DNA of 64,000 bases, from the NCBI GenBank assembly GCA_947167445.1, contig CAMVID010000003.1:163838-227837 (forward strand), written 5' to 3'. This stretch comes from G11 sp947167445 (GTDB taxonomy: Bacteria > Bacillota > Clostridia > Lachnospirales > Lachnospiraceae). A program made the position numbers and the translations under genes. Shown here in pieces: positions 1-9,448 of this stretch (positions within the stretch are counted from its first letter, which is position 1; every line of letters starts with the position of its first letter). Below the pieces are notes generated by a model. That model worked only from the letters and a program-made list of their open reading frames with translations, was not told the origin of the DNA and did not search any database.

Positions 1-264
1 AGACTCACTATGAAGACCAATTCCGACAATTTCAGACACAGTTCCATCCAGGGCATAATGAAGAGGGTTAAGGCCAAGGGCGCAACAGTAATTATATATG
101 AACCCAGCCTTGAGGACGGAACCACATTCTTCGGAAGCAAGGTTGTTAACAACCTTGATGAATTTAAGAAGATGAGTCAGAGCATTATAGCTAACAGATA
201 TGATTCTTCACTGGATGATGTTAAAGATAAGGTTTACACAAGAGATTTATTCAGCAGAGATTAG
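1..264 (+). CDS. UDP-glucose 6-dehydrogenase, C-terminal end (partial)
   Basis: Only the last 87 codons are in the window; the frame is open from base 1 and ends at TAG 262-264. The visible residues include SSIQGIMKRVKAKGA, VIIYEPSL and FFGSKVVN, which match the C-terminal UDP-binding domain of UDP-glucose/GDP-mannose dehydrogenases of the short Firmicutes type. The family oxidises UDP-glucose to UDP-glucuronate with two NAD+. The UDP-glucuronate-epimerase-like gene at 9449 would use this product, so the locus probably supplies UDP-GlcA and UDP-GalA. The ATG at 10 is internal, since the family pattern continues upstream of it. The assignment rests on a fragment. Confidence 0.85.
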   Translation, partial: RLTMKTNSDNFRHSSIQGIMKRVKAKGATVIIYEPSLEDGTTFFGSKVVNNLDEFKKMSQSIIANRYDSSLDDVKDKVYTRDLFSRD

Positions 265-275
265 GAAACTTGGAA

Positions 276-509
276 ATGGATATTGAGAAAAAGGTTATAG
301 AAATTATAAATGAAGTGAATCCTTATGTGGATGTCACAGATGAGACTAATTTGATTGAAGAGGAAGTTCTCGGATCATATGAAATTTTAGTCCTTTTGAC
401 AAAACTTGAAGAGGAATTTGGCATAGAGTTACCTTTGGAAAAGATTGAAATCGAAGACTTCATGTTTGCGGGAGATATAGCAAAACTTGTTAAGAGGAAT
501 ATTGAGTAA
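276..509 (+). CDS. Acyl/aminoacyl carrier protein (DltC/ACP-like)
   Basis: A 77-residue acidic helical protein with the ACP pattern. Ser34, in the context EEVLGSYEILVLL, is the expected phosphopantetheine site, followed by a helix-II-like segment FGIELPLEKIEIEDF. The usual D-S-L/M is replaced by G-S-Y, so the assignment is by overall pattern. I chose ATG 276 over the in-frame TTG 270 because AGGAA at 263-267 is spaced 8 nt from it. The stop overlaps the start of the adenylation gene by one base, so the two are co-translated, which suggests that enzyme loads this carrier. The substrate (amino acid or other acyl group) cannot be read from the sequence. Confidence 0.8.
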   Translation: MDIEKKVIEIINEVNPYVDVTDETNLIEEEVLGSYEILVLLTKLEEEFGIELPLEKIEIEDFMFAGDIAKLVKRNIE

Positions 510-2059
510 TGATCACCAATTTGACTGAATATCTGGACACCCAATATAAGCTGAGACCAAACAAGACTGTTTTGGCTGATGACGAGAGGGTTGTATCTTT
601 TGCCGAATTACGTGCTGATGTGTTAAGTCTTGCCTTATGCATTTCCAAAGTCACTGATGATTATAACTGCCCTATAATTGTATTCATGGAGAAGGGCATA
701 TGGGAATATGAGTCATTAATTGGTATTTTGTACAGTGGAAATCATTATGTCCCGCTGGACATTAAGATGCCGATAGAAAGACTTAATAAGATTATCAATA
801 CTCTGAAGGCGAAGATAGCTGTAGTTTCAAAGAAAACAGAAAGCAAGCTTGTAGAAGCCGGTTTTTCGGGTAAATTGATATATGCCGAAGATGCATTTTC
901 CAAGGGATGTGAGACAGAAGGAAATAATGGTAATGTCTTCTTAGGCAGAGATAGAATAATTGACACGGATCCGGCGTATGTTCTGTTTACATCCGGCTCA
1001 ACGGGAACGCCCAAAGGAGTGGTGGTCAGTCACAGAGCAGTTATTGATTATATTGAGTGGCAATGCGATACATTTGATTTTGACGAAGAAACTGTACTTG
1101 GGAGCCAGGCACCCTTCTATTTTGATGCATCCATGCCGGATGTTTACACCCCTTTGCGTGTAGGTGCTTCGTTAAATATTATCCCGGAAAGACTGTATCT
1201 TATGCCTAATAAGCTGGTTGACTATATCAACGAAAAGGAAATTAATTCTTTGATTTGGGTACCATCAGCTTTGGTAGTTTTATCCAAGTCGGGAGTGATG
1301 AGTAACAACAAGATAAGCAGACTTAAGAGGGTTATGTTTTGTGGGGAGGTTATGCCAAACAAGCATTTAAATGTTTGGAGAAGACTTTACACCGAGACAG
1401 AATTTGTAAACCTTTATGGGCCAACAGAAGCAGCCTATGCCTGCACATATTATGTTGTTAACCGTGAATTTAAAGATGAGGATTCGCTTCCGATAGGGCA
1501 CGGATGCAAGAACACAGAAATTCTTGTTTTAAATGATGATAACAAACCTGTAACAGGCGCTGAAGAGGGTGAACTTTGCATAAGGGGAAGTTCCCTGGCG
1601 AACGGTTACTATTCCGACAGTGAAAAGACCGATTCAGCATTTGTTCAAAACCCGGTTAACAGTTATTGGCTTGACAGGATTTACCGTACGGGTGACATAG
1701 TTAAATATAATGAATACGGTGAACTCGAGTACATCGGGAGAAAAGATTTCCAGATAAAGCACAAAGGATACAGAATTGAACTTGGCGAGATTGAGGCTGC
1801 GACATATGGAATAGATGGAATGGCCAGAGCTTGTACAGTTTATTCAGAAAAATATGAGACCATAGTGTTGTTCTGTGAGTTTGACAGGGATAAAACTGAT
1901 GAAAAAGGCATATATGCTTATATGCATAAGAAACTACCCGCATATATGATGCCCGGCAGAATTTATGGCCTTGAAGAGATGCCGATGAATGCCAATGGCA
2001 AGATTGATAGAAAAGAATTAAAACGAATGTACGAGGAAGAATTGGCCTTGGAGCAATAG
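509..2059 (+). CDS. AMP-binding adenylation enzyme (DltA-like amino acid:carrier ligase)
   Basis: A 516-residue member of the ANL superfamily. Core motif A3 is seen as LFTSGSTGTPKGVVVSH, A5 as NLYGPTEAAYACTYY, A7/A8 as YRTGDIVKY and GRKDFQIKHKGYRIELGEIE, and the A10 lysine in NANGKIDRKEL. The length fits DltA (about 500 aa) and single NRPS A domains. DltA-type enzymes activate D-alanine as an adenylate and transfer it to a carrier protein; the adjoining 77-residue carrier at 276 is the likely acceptor. ATG overlaps the carrier stop. No DltB or DltD lies directly downstream, but an MBOAT and an SGNH protein are encoded about 17 kb away. The amino-acid specificity is not assigned. Confidence 0.85.
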   Translation: MITNLTEYLDTQYKLRPNKTVLADDERVVSFAELRADVLSLALCISKVTDDYNCPIIVFMEKGIWEYESLIGILYSGNHYVPLDIKMPIERLNKIINTLKAKIAVVSKKTESKLVEAGFSGKLIYAEDAFSKGCETEGNNGNVFLGRDRIIDTDPAYVLFTSGSTGTPKGVVVSHRAVIDYIEWQCDTFDFDEETVLGSQAPFYFDASMPDVYTPLRVGASLNIIPERLYLMPNKLVDYINEKEINSLIWVPSALVVLSKSGVMSNNKISRLKRVMFCGEVMPNKHLNVWRRLYTETEFVNLYGPTEAAYACTYYVVNREFKDEDSLPIGHGCKNTEILVLNDDNKPVTGAEEGELCIRGSSLANGYYSDSEKTDSAFVQNPVNSYWLDRIYRTGDIVKYNEYGELEYIGRKDFQIKHKGYRIELGEIEAATYGIDGMARACTVYSEKYETIVLFCEFDRDKTDEKGIYAYMHKKLPAYMMPGRIYGLEEMPMNANGKIDRKELKRMYEEELALEQ

Positions 2060-2069
2060 AAGGAGCAAA

Positions 2070-2561
2070 ATGGTTAGTATAAAGCCTGCTGAAGAAAAAG
2101 ATTTCGAATTCTGGTACTCACTAAAATGTGAGGATGATAATATCTTCTGGGCCGGGTTGGGAGAAGAGAAACCCGACAGAGAGAAACTTAAAGCCTTTTT
2201 CGATAAGACCGTTTCATTAGCCGAAAAGCACGGCGAGAGAAAACTATTTATCGTTTTTGATGATGATGAACCAATCGGAGAGATAAGTATAAAACCCAGT
2301 GGAGAAAACTGCGGGATTCCTTTCTCAATAAGTGAGAGCAAAAGAGGCAATCACAGAGCAGAAGACACCTTCAAACTTGGATTGCAAAAAGCAAAGGAAC
2401 TGGGTTTTAAAAGATTCGATGGCAGAGTAAGGGAAGACAATCTCGCTTCATTCTTTTGCCTTGCGATATGTGGAGTCAAAAAGAGCGGAGAGTATGATAC
2501 GGAATTTATTCCAAATCTGAATAAAGAAATAAAGGTTTATCACGTTTATAAAGATCTATAA
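2070..2561 (+). CDS. GNAT-like N-acetyltransferase
   Basis: A 163-residue protein opening with the GNAT-style stretch MVSIKPAEEKDFEFWYSLK. A central strand LFIVFDDDEPIGEISI is followed by SISESKRGNHRAEDTFKLGL, which sits where the acetyl-CoA-binding loop and helix belong, although the classic QxxGxG/A is not evident. The tail (FDGRVREDNLASFFCL) resembles the GNAT region where substrate-specific residues precede the last strands. It starts 10 bp after the adenylation gene and precedes the LegB-like dehydratase, so it might acetylate an amino-sugar nucleotide (LegH or PseH role). That role is context inference only. Confidence 0.5.
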   Translation: MVSIKPAEEKDFEFWYSLKCEDDNIFWAGLGEEKPDREKLKAFFDKTVSLAEKHGERKLFIVFDDDEPIGEISIKPSGENCGIPFSISESKRGNHRAEDTFKLGLQKAKELGFKRFDGRVREDNLASFFCLAICGVKKSGEYDTEFIPNLNKEIKVYHVYKDL

Positions 2562-2594
2562 ACATGAAGGCATCGAGGAGGATGTTCGAATAGA

Positions 2595-3578
2595 ATGAGC
2601 AAGAAAATACTTGTTACGGGTTCTGATGGATTTATCGGAAGTCACTTAACCGAAGAATTGATAAAAAAAGGTTATGAGGTAAAGGCGTTCGTATATTACA
2701 ATTCCTTTAATAATTGGGGATGGCTCGATACTTTTCCCAAGGATATTCTTGATGAAATTGAGATATTCCAGGGTGATGTCAGAGACCCCAATGGCGTAAG
2801 GGAAGCTGTAAAGGGCGTTGATGCCATCATGCACTTGGCTGCACTGATTGCCATTCCTTATAGCTACCATTCTCCTGACATGTACGTTGATACAAACATC
2901 AAAGGAACCTTAAATGTGTTGCAGGCTGCGAGAGATTTAGGGAATATCAGGGTACTGTCTACATCGACTTCAGAGGTATATGGAACTGCTAAATATGTAC
3001 CTATTGATGAGAATCATCCTTTTCAGGGACAATCTCCTTATTCAGCAACCAAGATTGGGGCAGACAGACTTGTGGAATCTTTCTACAGATCATTTGAATT
3101 GCCTGCAACGATTGTAAGACCTTTTAACACATATGGGCCGAGACAGTCTGCAAGAGCGGTAATACCTACAATAATCACTCAGCTGCTTGCAGGGCGTGAG
3201 GAAATAAAGCTTGGTTCCCTTACACCTACAAGAGATTTCAACTTTGTCAAAGACACTGTTAATGGATTTATCAAGATTTATGAATCTGATAAAACAATAG
3301 GTGAAGAGATTAACATTGCTACCCAGAACGAAATCTCTATTGGAGAAATGGCAACGGAGTTAATCAATCAGATTAATCCAAATGCGAGAATCATCTGTGA
3401 TGAGCAAAGAATCAGACCGGAGAACAGTGAAGTTAACAGACTTCTTGGTTGTAACAAGAAGATTATGGAACTTACGGATTGGAGGCCTCAGTATACCTTT
3501 GAAGAAGGCTTGGCTGAAACAATCAAGTTCCTTAGAAATAATCTGGATAAGTATAAACCGGATATTTACAACTTATAG
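2595..3578 (+). CDS. legB: NAD-dependent sugar-nucleotide 4,6-dehydratase (LegB-like)
   Basis: A 327-residue extended SDR. It has the Rossmann motif VTGSDGFIGSHL at the N-terminus, NAD contact region MHLAALIAIPYSY, catalytic Thr/Ser in STSTSEVYG, and the YxxxK pair in YSATKIGAD. The N-terminal signature YNSFNNWGWLD is characteristic of LegB-type dehydratases, which make the 4-keto-6-deoxy intermediate of legionaminic acid synthesis. This fits the NeuC/LegG- and NeuB/LegI-like genes at 34809 and 35990. A GAGGAGG-type ribosome site lies about 12 nt before ATG 2595. A PseB role (5-epimerising dehydratase) is less likely from the motif. Confidence 0.8.
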   Translation: MSKKILVTGSDGFIGSHLTEELIKKGYEVKAFVYYNSFNNWGWLDTFPKDILDEIEIFQGDVRDPNGVREAVKGVDAIMHLAALIAIPYSYHSPDMYVDTNIKGTLNVLQAARDLGNIRVLSTSTSEVYGTAKYVPIDENHPFQGQSPYSATKIGADRLVESFYRSFELPATIVRPFNTYGPRQSARAVIPTIITQLLAGREEIKLGSLTPTRDFNFVKDTVNGFIKIYESDKTIGEEINIATQNEISIGEMATELINQINPNARIICDEQRIRPENSEVNRLLGCNKKIMELTDWRPQYTFEEGLAETIKFLRNNLDKYKPDIYNL

Positions 3579-3598
3579 AATCGAAGGGGTGTAGCAGG

Positions 3599-4543
3599 AT
3601 GGATAAAATTGCGGTTTTAATTCCTTGTTATAACGAGGCAAGAACCATTACAAAGGTGGTTACAGATGCCAAAGGGGCACTTCCCGAGGCGACAGTATAC
3701 GTTTACGATAACAACTCAACAGATGATTCGGCTAAGCTTGCCGCCGAGGCAGGTGCTGTTGTGAGAAAAGAGCCTTTACAGGGTAAGGGAAATGTTATCA
3801 GAAGAATGTTCAGGGAAATTGACGCTGAATGTTACATCATGCTTGACGGAGATGATACATACCCTATAGAGAATGCACCTGAAATGGCCAAGCTTGTTAT
3901 TGATAACAAAGCGGATATGGTTGTAGGTGACAGACTATCATCCACATATTTTACTGAGAACAAGAGACCTTTCCACAATTTTGGAAACAGTTTGGTTCGC
4001 TTTTCAATCAACAAGATTTTTGGATGTCAGATCAAGGATATTATGACTGGATATCGTGCATTCAGTTACGGCTTTGTAAAGACATTTCCTGTTTTATCAA
4101 AAGGTTTTGAGATTGAGACTGAGATGACGATACATGCTGTTAATAACAATATGTATATCGAGAATGTCATTGTTGATTACAGAGACAGGCCGGAAGGTAG
4201 TGTTTCAAAGCTTAGCACATATTCCGATGGGACAAGGGTGCTTGGAACGATACTTAAACTCTTTAAGAATTATAAGCCATTTAAGTTTTTTACAAGTTTG
4301 GCTGTTATTCTTACTATTATTGCAGTTATTGTATTTGCGCCTGTTTTTGCCACCTATTTAGAGTCGGGATTTGTGGGCAGATTCCCTACTCTTATTGTGT
4401 GTGGATTTGTTGAGCTGGCCGCTGTTCAGGCGTTCTTTGCGGGAATGATTCTTTCCGATATAGCAAAGCAGAACAGAAGAAACTTTGAGATGGAGTATAA
4501 TCGCGTTATTGCGAGACTAAACCAGGAAGAGAAGTATAGATGA
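3599..4543 (+). CDS. Family 2 glycosyltransferase with two C-terminal membrane helices (DPM/GtrB-like)
   Basis: A 314-residue protein. The N-terminal GT2 domain has VLIPCYNEARTI, the nucleotide-binding YDNNSTDD, and the metal-binding acidic motif MLDGDDTYP near residue 82. A conserved DIMTGYRAF follows, as in polyprenyl-phosphate glycosyltransferases. Two hydrophobic segments near residues 230-250 and 260-285 anchor it. Such enzymes load a sugar onto undecaprenyl phosphate on the cytoplasmic side for use by polytopic GT-C enzymes outside. Its stop overlaps the next gene, a polytopic membrane protein, which may be the acceptor enzyme. The sugar is unknown. Confidence 0.85.
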   Translation: MDKIAVLIPCYNEARTITKVVTDAKGALPEATVYVYDNNSTDDSAKLAAEAGAVVRKEPLQGKGNVIRRMFREIDAECYIMLDGDDTYPIENAPEMAKLVIDNKADMVVGDRLSSTYFTENKRPFHNFGNSLVRFSINKIFGCQIKDIMTGYRAFSYGFVKTFPVLSKGFEIETEMTIHAVNNNMYIENVIVDYRDRPEGSVSKLSTYSDGTRVLGTILKLFKNYKPFKFFTSLAVILTIIAVIVFAPVFATYLESGFVGRFPTLIVCGFVELAAVQAFFAGMILSDIAKQNRRNFEMEYNRVIARLNQEEKYR

Positions 4544-6444
4544 AATTAAAGACAATAATCTTATCTGTAATATCAGTATTAATCCTCCTGTGGGCATTAC
4601 TTTGGCCTGTGGGTAATAAGCTTGTGCTCGGAATAGCATACGTGGATGTCGCCGACGGAACTGAGATTAAAGCATATAAAGAATATAATTATGATGGATT
4701 TGCTGAAGAAAACAGCAATAAGCAACGTGTCGATGAAGGCACAGCTTATTTCAACCTTAAATGGAACCATAAAGACTTGACAGGAATCATGATTAAGCCT
4801 ACAGATGGCGCCAATTCTTGCCTTCTGAACTTTATGAATATATACTTGTCTCACAATATGTCGGACACCCCTGTCAGTCAGTTAGACTCTGCATCCATTA
4901 TGGACTCTTTTGAAATAACCGACGGGGATTGGAACATTGATGAGACAGGGTTCCTCAGAATTACACCTGATAGCGAAGACTGTGCCCTGACATGTACTTC
5001 TTCGGACTTGATTGAATCTATCAAAAATGTTGATTCGACGCTTAGCAGCAGGACAAAGGTTGGAAGAATCGGAGCTGTAATAGTTATTCTTGCATTTCTC
5101 TGGCTTGCAGTAATATACGCTGAGAGAATCATGGCTTTCTTTGAAAAGCAGGATTCATGGTCTCTGATATCCATCCTTACGATAGTTGTTGCGGGGGCAT
5201 GTGTATGGGTAATTGCCTTCCACTCTGCAGGTGGACATCCGGATGAAGATGATGTAATTAAATGCCTTAACTACGGAATGAATCATCTTATTCCTCCGGA
5301 TATGAGGCTTGATGAAGTTGCTGATACCTACAGCGGATATGGGTATACCAAACTGGCCAATTCAACATGGTATTTTCTTATTGCAGGCAAGATTGCCTGG
5401 ATTGCAAATAAACTGTGGGCAGGAATTCTTTATTACAGAGTCCCTAATTTCCTCATGTTCGCAGTAATGGCGTTCATTTATATCAGGCAGATTCAGAAAC
5501 AAAGATGGCTTAGCCTGGCGCTTGGCATATGTGTTCAGGCCTGGTACATTTTCTCATATACTACAGCTGATGCAATGGACTTTTTCCTTTGCTTTATAGC
5601 ACTTGTGCTGGTAACCGATGGCGACAGCCTATTATTTAAATCTGTAGATGAGAGATTTGAATTAAAAGGAATTTGGAGACATGCTCTTCTTGGAATCCTT
5701 TTTGGGTTCATATTTCTGGGGAAGCCTAACTATTGGGCGATACTCGGCATTGTATTTATTGCGCTGTTATTTAAACTCCTTGGGACATCTAAGGATGGCA
5801 GGAAGAATTTATGGGTTAATTACGGAGTTATTATTGGTTTCTTCCTTGCCACAGTATTGTTTAGATATGCCTTTGACTTATATCACTATGGTTTAGGTGT
5901 ATCTCAGGTGAAGGCTGAGATGGAGGCAGTTCACTCGGCTTACGACAAGAACCCTACAACGCCTGCTCAGGACATTGCTATCACCTATAGAATGTTCAGA
6001 TACGGACATTCGCTGCCTGAATTGTTTATGGCAGCGCCAACATGGTTTAAGAGTACATTTAGAAGTTTTTTTGGCGTTTTAAATGATAAGACATCAAAGG
6101 ATACTTTTTTCAACATAATGGGTATGCTATATGGATTTGTGATTTTTGTTCTAGCATATTTTGGTGTTAAGAAAGTTTCTGATAAGCCTAAGAATGACAA
6201 GATCAAGATGTTTATCCTGTTTGCACTCCTCGTTGCAAGCTTTGTGGCATCTATCATTAATTCATATGTTTCTGACAGTCAGCCTCAGGGAAGATATTTG
6301 CTTCCGATGCTCTTTACAGCATCATATATTGCATATTTGACACCCGAGGTTTTTGAGAAGAAGTTTTTTAAGTTTGCAATTATAAGCCTTCAGGTTCTTT
6401 CCGCGTGGTACTTTGTTACAGCGGGAGTAGGAAGCTTCGTATGA
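4540..6444 (+). CDS. Polytopic membrane protein, probable GT-C glycosyltransferase (DUF2142-like)
   Basis: A 634-residue protein with an N-terminal membrane helix, an extracytoplasmic segment of about 150 residues, then roughly ten hydrophobic helices. An acidic loop motif GGHPDEDDVIKCLN after the second helix resembles the loop-1 acidic residues of GT-C enzymes, and SQPQGRYLLPMLF near the end resembles DUF2142 proteins. GT-C enzymes transfer sugars from polyprenyl-phosphate donors on the outer face of the membrane. It overlaps the GT2 gene upstream by 4 bp and the next membrane protein downstream, so all three are likely translationally coupled. The family call is by motif pattern. Confidence 0.6.
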   Translation: MKLKTIILSVISVLILLWALLWPVGNKLVLGIAYVDVADGTEIKAYKEYNYDGFAEENSNKQRVDEGTAYFNLKWNHKDLTGIMIKPTDGANSCLLNFMNIYLSHNMSDTPVSQLDSASIMDSFEITDGDWNIDETGFLRITPDSEDCALTCTSSDLIESIKNVDSTLSSRTKVGRIGAVIVILAFLWLAVIYAERIMAFFEKQDSWSLISILTIVVAGACVWVIAFHSAGGHPDEDDVIKCLNYGMNHLIPPDMRLDEVADTYSGYGYTKLANSTWYFLIAGKIAWIANKLWAGILYYRVPNFLMFAVMAFIYIRQIQKQRWLSLALGICVQAWYIFSYTTADAMDFFLCFIALVLVTDGDSLLFKSVDERFELKGIWRHALLGILFGFIFLGKPNYWAILGIVFIALLFKLLGTSKDGRKNLWVNYGVIIGFFLATVLFRYAFDLYHYGLGVSQVKAEMEAVHSAYDKNPTTPAQDIAITYRMFRYGHSLPELFMAAPTWFKSTFRSFFGVLNDKTSKDTFFNIMGMLYGFVIFVLAYFGVKKVSDKPKNDKIKMFILFALLVASFVASIINSYVSDSQPQGRYLLPMLFTASYIAYLTPEVFEKKFFKFAIISLQVLSAWYFVTAGVGSFV

Positions 6445-7688
6445 GTAAGATAAGCGCCAAGACCAGGAATTTAATAATCGTTTTGGCCGGAGCCACTCTT
6501 CGCCTTTGGTATGTTATAGCCAATCCTGTATTGCAGAATAACCAATATGATCTTGGCTCTGTAGATGTGTCGAAGAATATTTTCACAGGACATCTTGGGT
6601 ATATATATTATCTTTTTACGTTCAGGGGCCTCCCGAATCAGGATCCAAGGGAGATATATCAGTTTTTTCACCCACCTCTTCATCATGTCACTGAGGCGTT
6701 ATGGTTATTTTTTGTAAATATCTTTACAAAAGATCTCCTGGCACAGCTTGAGTGGCTGCAAGTTCCGACACTGATTTATTCCTGCTTGTTATTACTTGCT
6801 TTTTGGAATTTGCTTAGTGAATTAAAGATTGACGTAAATAAAAGATGGATTGCGCTTTCTGTAATAGCTTTACATCCAACATTGATTTATATGGCAGGTA
6901 GCCTTAACAATGATGGCTTAGCTCTACTTTTACAGTTTGTGGCTGTGTGGTTCGCTGTAAGGTGGTATAACAACAGGACGGTTAAGAATATCATTTGGAT
7001 TGCCGTATCGATAGGGCTTGGAATGATTACGAAGCTTTCGGCTTCATTAATCGCTGTTCCGATTGCATTTGTGTTTATATATGTTTTCATCTTTGATTGG
7101 AAGGACCAAAAATCTTTTCCTGTAAAACGATTTGCTCAGTATGTTATATTTGGAGCTGTTTGCGTCCCTTTGGGAATGTGTTGGGCTGTAAGATGCAAGC
7201 TTCTTTACGACATGCCCCTCGCCTATGTAAACAAGCTCCCCGAAGACAGTTGGCAGTATATTGGAAATTATTCTTTGTGGGAGAGATTCGGAATTCCCAA
7301 TCCTGTAACATTTTTATCCAATCTTGCACATGGAAGCATAGGATTTGGTGAGAATATGTGGGTTCAGATGTTCAGGACGGCAGCTCTTGGCGAAATGGAT
7401 TTAAGCAGTGTATCGATGACTATCAAAGTATTGTCGATGATACTGGTGTTAATATGTGCACTTGTAGCTTTGTTGGCATTTACTGCGTTTGTCCAGTTCA
7501 TGTTTAGGAAAACCGGAGACGCATGTATTAAGTGGTTTTTGATTATTCTTTACTTTGTACAGGTGATTTCATTCGTTCGATTCTGCTATGGGTATCCTCA
7601 TCAGTGCACATTGAATTTCAGATATATGGTTCCCGTTTTGATTTCACAGGCAATAGCGCTTATGGAATGGAGAAGGGTGTGGAGGTAA
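6441..7688 (+). CDS. Polytopic membrane glycosyltransferase-like protein (GT39/GT-C type)
   Basis: A 415-residue protein from ATG 6441, which overlaps the preceding TGA in an ATGA arrangement; a GTG 36 bp upstream is in frame but lies within the preceding gene. Eight or more hydrophobic segments are seen. The first loop contains NQYDLGSVDVSKN and FFHPPLHHVTEALW, which resembles the acidic and His/Pro-rich loop of GT39-like proteins; SLNNDGLALLLQF is a second typical element. It probably transfers a lipid-linked sugar outside the membrane. It sits in a run of coupled membrane-protein genes. Specificity is unknown. Confidence 0.6.
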   Translation: MSKISAKTRNLIIVLAGATLRLWYVIANPVLQNNQYDLGSVDVSKNIFTGHLGYIYYLFTFRGLPNQDPREIYQFFHPPLHHVTEALWLFFVNIFTKDLLAQLEWLQVPTLIYSCLLLLAFWNLLSELKIDVNKRWIALSVIALHPTLIYMAGSLNNDGLALLLQFVAVWFAVRWYNNRTVKNIIWIAVSIGLGMITKLSASLIAVPIAFVFIYVFIFDWKDQKSFPVKRFAQYVIFGAVCVPLGMCWAVRCKLLYDMPLAYVNKLPEDSWQYIGNYSLWERFGIPNPVTFLSNLAHGSIGFGENMWVQMFRTAALGEMDLSSVSMTIKVLSMILVLICALVALLAFTAFVQFMFRKTGDACIKWFLIILYFVQVISFVRFCYGYPHQCTLNFRYMVPVLISQAIALMEWRRVWR

Positions 7689-7691
7689 TAG

Positions 7692-9371
7692 ATGCTGGAA
7701 GTCTTATTAAGCTTTTCATATGAATTGATAATATGCCTGGCGTTTGGTTTTGTGATAACAAAAGTATCAGCGAAAATAATACCTCTACGTGAGAGCCTAT
7801 TTAGCATTTTGATTACCGGAATAGTTTCGATAACTGTTTTTGTTGGGTTTGTGAGCATTTTTTCAGGGATAGGCGCAGCAGTGACCTGCTTTGTGATAGT
7901 TGTAAGTGTAGCAGGTGCGTTGTTATTAAAAAAGGAATTCATTGAATTTGCCGGATGCGTTAAGAAATATTTTCTTGCACATAGGTGGGAGATGGCCTTC
8001 TATGCATTTATTGCAATTGTTATTTCGTATTTCACATCAAGGGGCAACTTTCATACTGATACCAATCTTTATCATGCAGCCAACATAAGGATTTATGAAG
8101 AAGTCGGCATGGTAAAGGGAATGGGCAATATATATTGGAATTATGCATACAATAGTATGTATCATGCTTTTTGCGCATTCTTTAGCGAACATTGGATTTT
8201 GTCCAAACCATGGCATACTACATCCGGATTCCTTGGCTTCATTTTCTCAGCATATGCTGTTCATAATTTGAAGACATTGAATAAGAGACGAATAAAAGTA
8301 TCGGATGCGGGCTCATTTGCAATACTTATCTATGTTTTAAATATTCTTTATTACATCAACTCGCCTGCGACAGATTATGCGGCTATGCTGTTTTCACTCT
8401 ACATTATGACGGAGTGGATCAGAGTAAGGGAGACCGCGGATGATGTTGCATCCTATGCGATTCTAAGCGTACTTGGAGTGTATGTAGTTACTTTAAAACT
8501 ATCAGCGGGGCCTTTGGTTCTTGCTGTAATCTATCCAGCTTATATTTTGATCAAGGAGAAAAAGGTTAAAGAAATACTTAAATACCTTGGACTTGGTATT
8601 TTTATCTCGCTTCCGTACTTTATCAGAAATTTCCTGATTTCCGGATGGCTTGCCTATCCTTTTAAAGGCTTAGACATTTTTAATGTAAAGTGGAAAATGC
8701 CGGTTGACTTTTTGGACGCGGATGTATCAATTATTACAGGAAGCGGTAAGTGCTTGTTTGATATGCCTGTAGATCTGCCAATAAGGCAGTGGGTTCCGAT
8801 TTGGTGGAGGGCTCAGGAAACATACGGAAGGCTTTTGTTTATTGCCGCTATTTTTGCAAGCTTTATGCTTGTTATACATGAGTTTTATAATATTCTGTGT
8901 AGAAAAAAGTTTGATTTCCAGGTAGTCGCACTTTTGCTTGGAATTTTCATATCTTTCCTCCTTTGGTTTGTTGAAGCACCTTTTATCAGATATGGACTGG
9001 CATTCTTGCTTTTCCTTCCTTTCATGGCTGTTTCAGAGTATTTTTCCGAAGAAAGGCACGGCTTTAGAAGAATAGCTGTAGGACTTCCTGCAATAATAAT
9101 ACTTTTACTTATCACGCCATTTGTGGGTCATTATGTGGGCGATAATATAGGATTCATTTCTATGCATAAGTCTGAACCGTACTACGTATTGCAGAAGGAT
9201 TATGATCAGACTGAGACAAAAGAGATACAGGTTGGCAATGTCATAATTAACGGAACATACGATTCCATCAACAGTTACTATGCTTATCCCGGAATCAATG
9301 GAATTGTTGTTGATGAACGATTGAGAGCTTATGGAAATTCCTTTGAAGAAGGATTCTACATGGAACAGTAA
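7692..9371 (+). CDS. Polytopic membrane protein of unknown function (glycan locus)
   Basis: A 559-residue protein with about 11-12 hydrophobic helices and an extracytoplasmic tail (last 80 residues). GGAGG at 7681-7685 gives a strong ribosome site for ATG 7692. A motif GNFHTDTNLYHAANIRIYEE follows an early helix; its acidic and His residues recall the first loop of GT-C glycosyltransferases, but I do not recognise a named family. The position between two GT-C-like genes and a nucleotide-sugar epimerase suggests a glycosyltransferase or polymerase-like role. A Wzy-type polymerase cannot be excluded. Confidence 0.55.
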   Translation: MLEVLLSFSYELIICLAFGFVITKVSAKIIPLRESLFSILITGIVSITVFVGFVSIFSGIGAAVTCFVIVVSVAGALLLKKEFIEFAGCVKKYFLAHRWEMAFYAFIAIVISYFTSRGNFHTDTNLYHAANIRIYEEVGMVKGMGNIYWNYAYNSMYHAFCAFFSEHWILSKPWHTTSGFLGFIFSAYAVHNLKTLNKRRIKVSDAGSFAILIYVLNILYYINSPATDYAAMLFSLYIMTEWIRVRETADDVASYAILSVLGVYVVTLKLSAGPLVLAVIYPAYILIKEKKVKEILKYLGLGIFISLPYFIRNFLISGWLAYPFKGLDIFNVKWKMPVDFLDADVSIITGSGKCLFDMPVDLPIRQWVPIWWRAQETYGRLLFIAAIFASFMLVIHEFYNILCRKKFDFQVVALLLGIFISFLLWFVEAPFIRYGLAFLLFLPFMAVSEYFSEERHGFRRIAVGLPAIIILLLITPFVGHYVGDNIGFISMHKSEPYYVLQKDYDQTETKEIQVGNVIINGTYDSINSYYAYPGINGIVVDERLRAYGNSFEEGFYMEQ

Positions 9372-9448
9372 ATATGAACTTTTGCGATAATTAACACTAA
9401 ATCCCCAGGCTATTGCGCTGGAAGAAGTAAGGAGGACAGCAAAACAAA

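Noticed and set aside
7692..9371. Calling this protein a Wzy polymerase
   Set aside because: No Wzy-specific loop pattern was recognised and no Wzx flippase was seen; the loop motif fits GT-C proteins at least as well.
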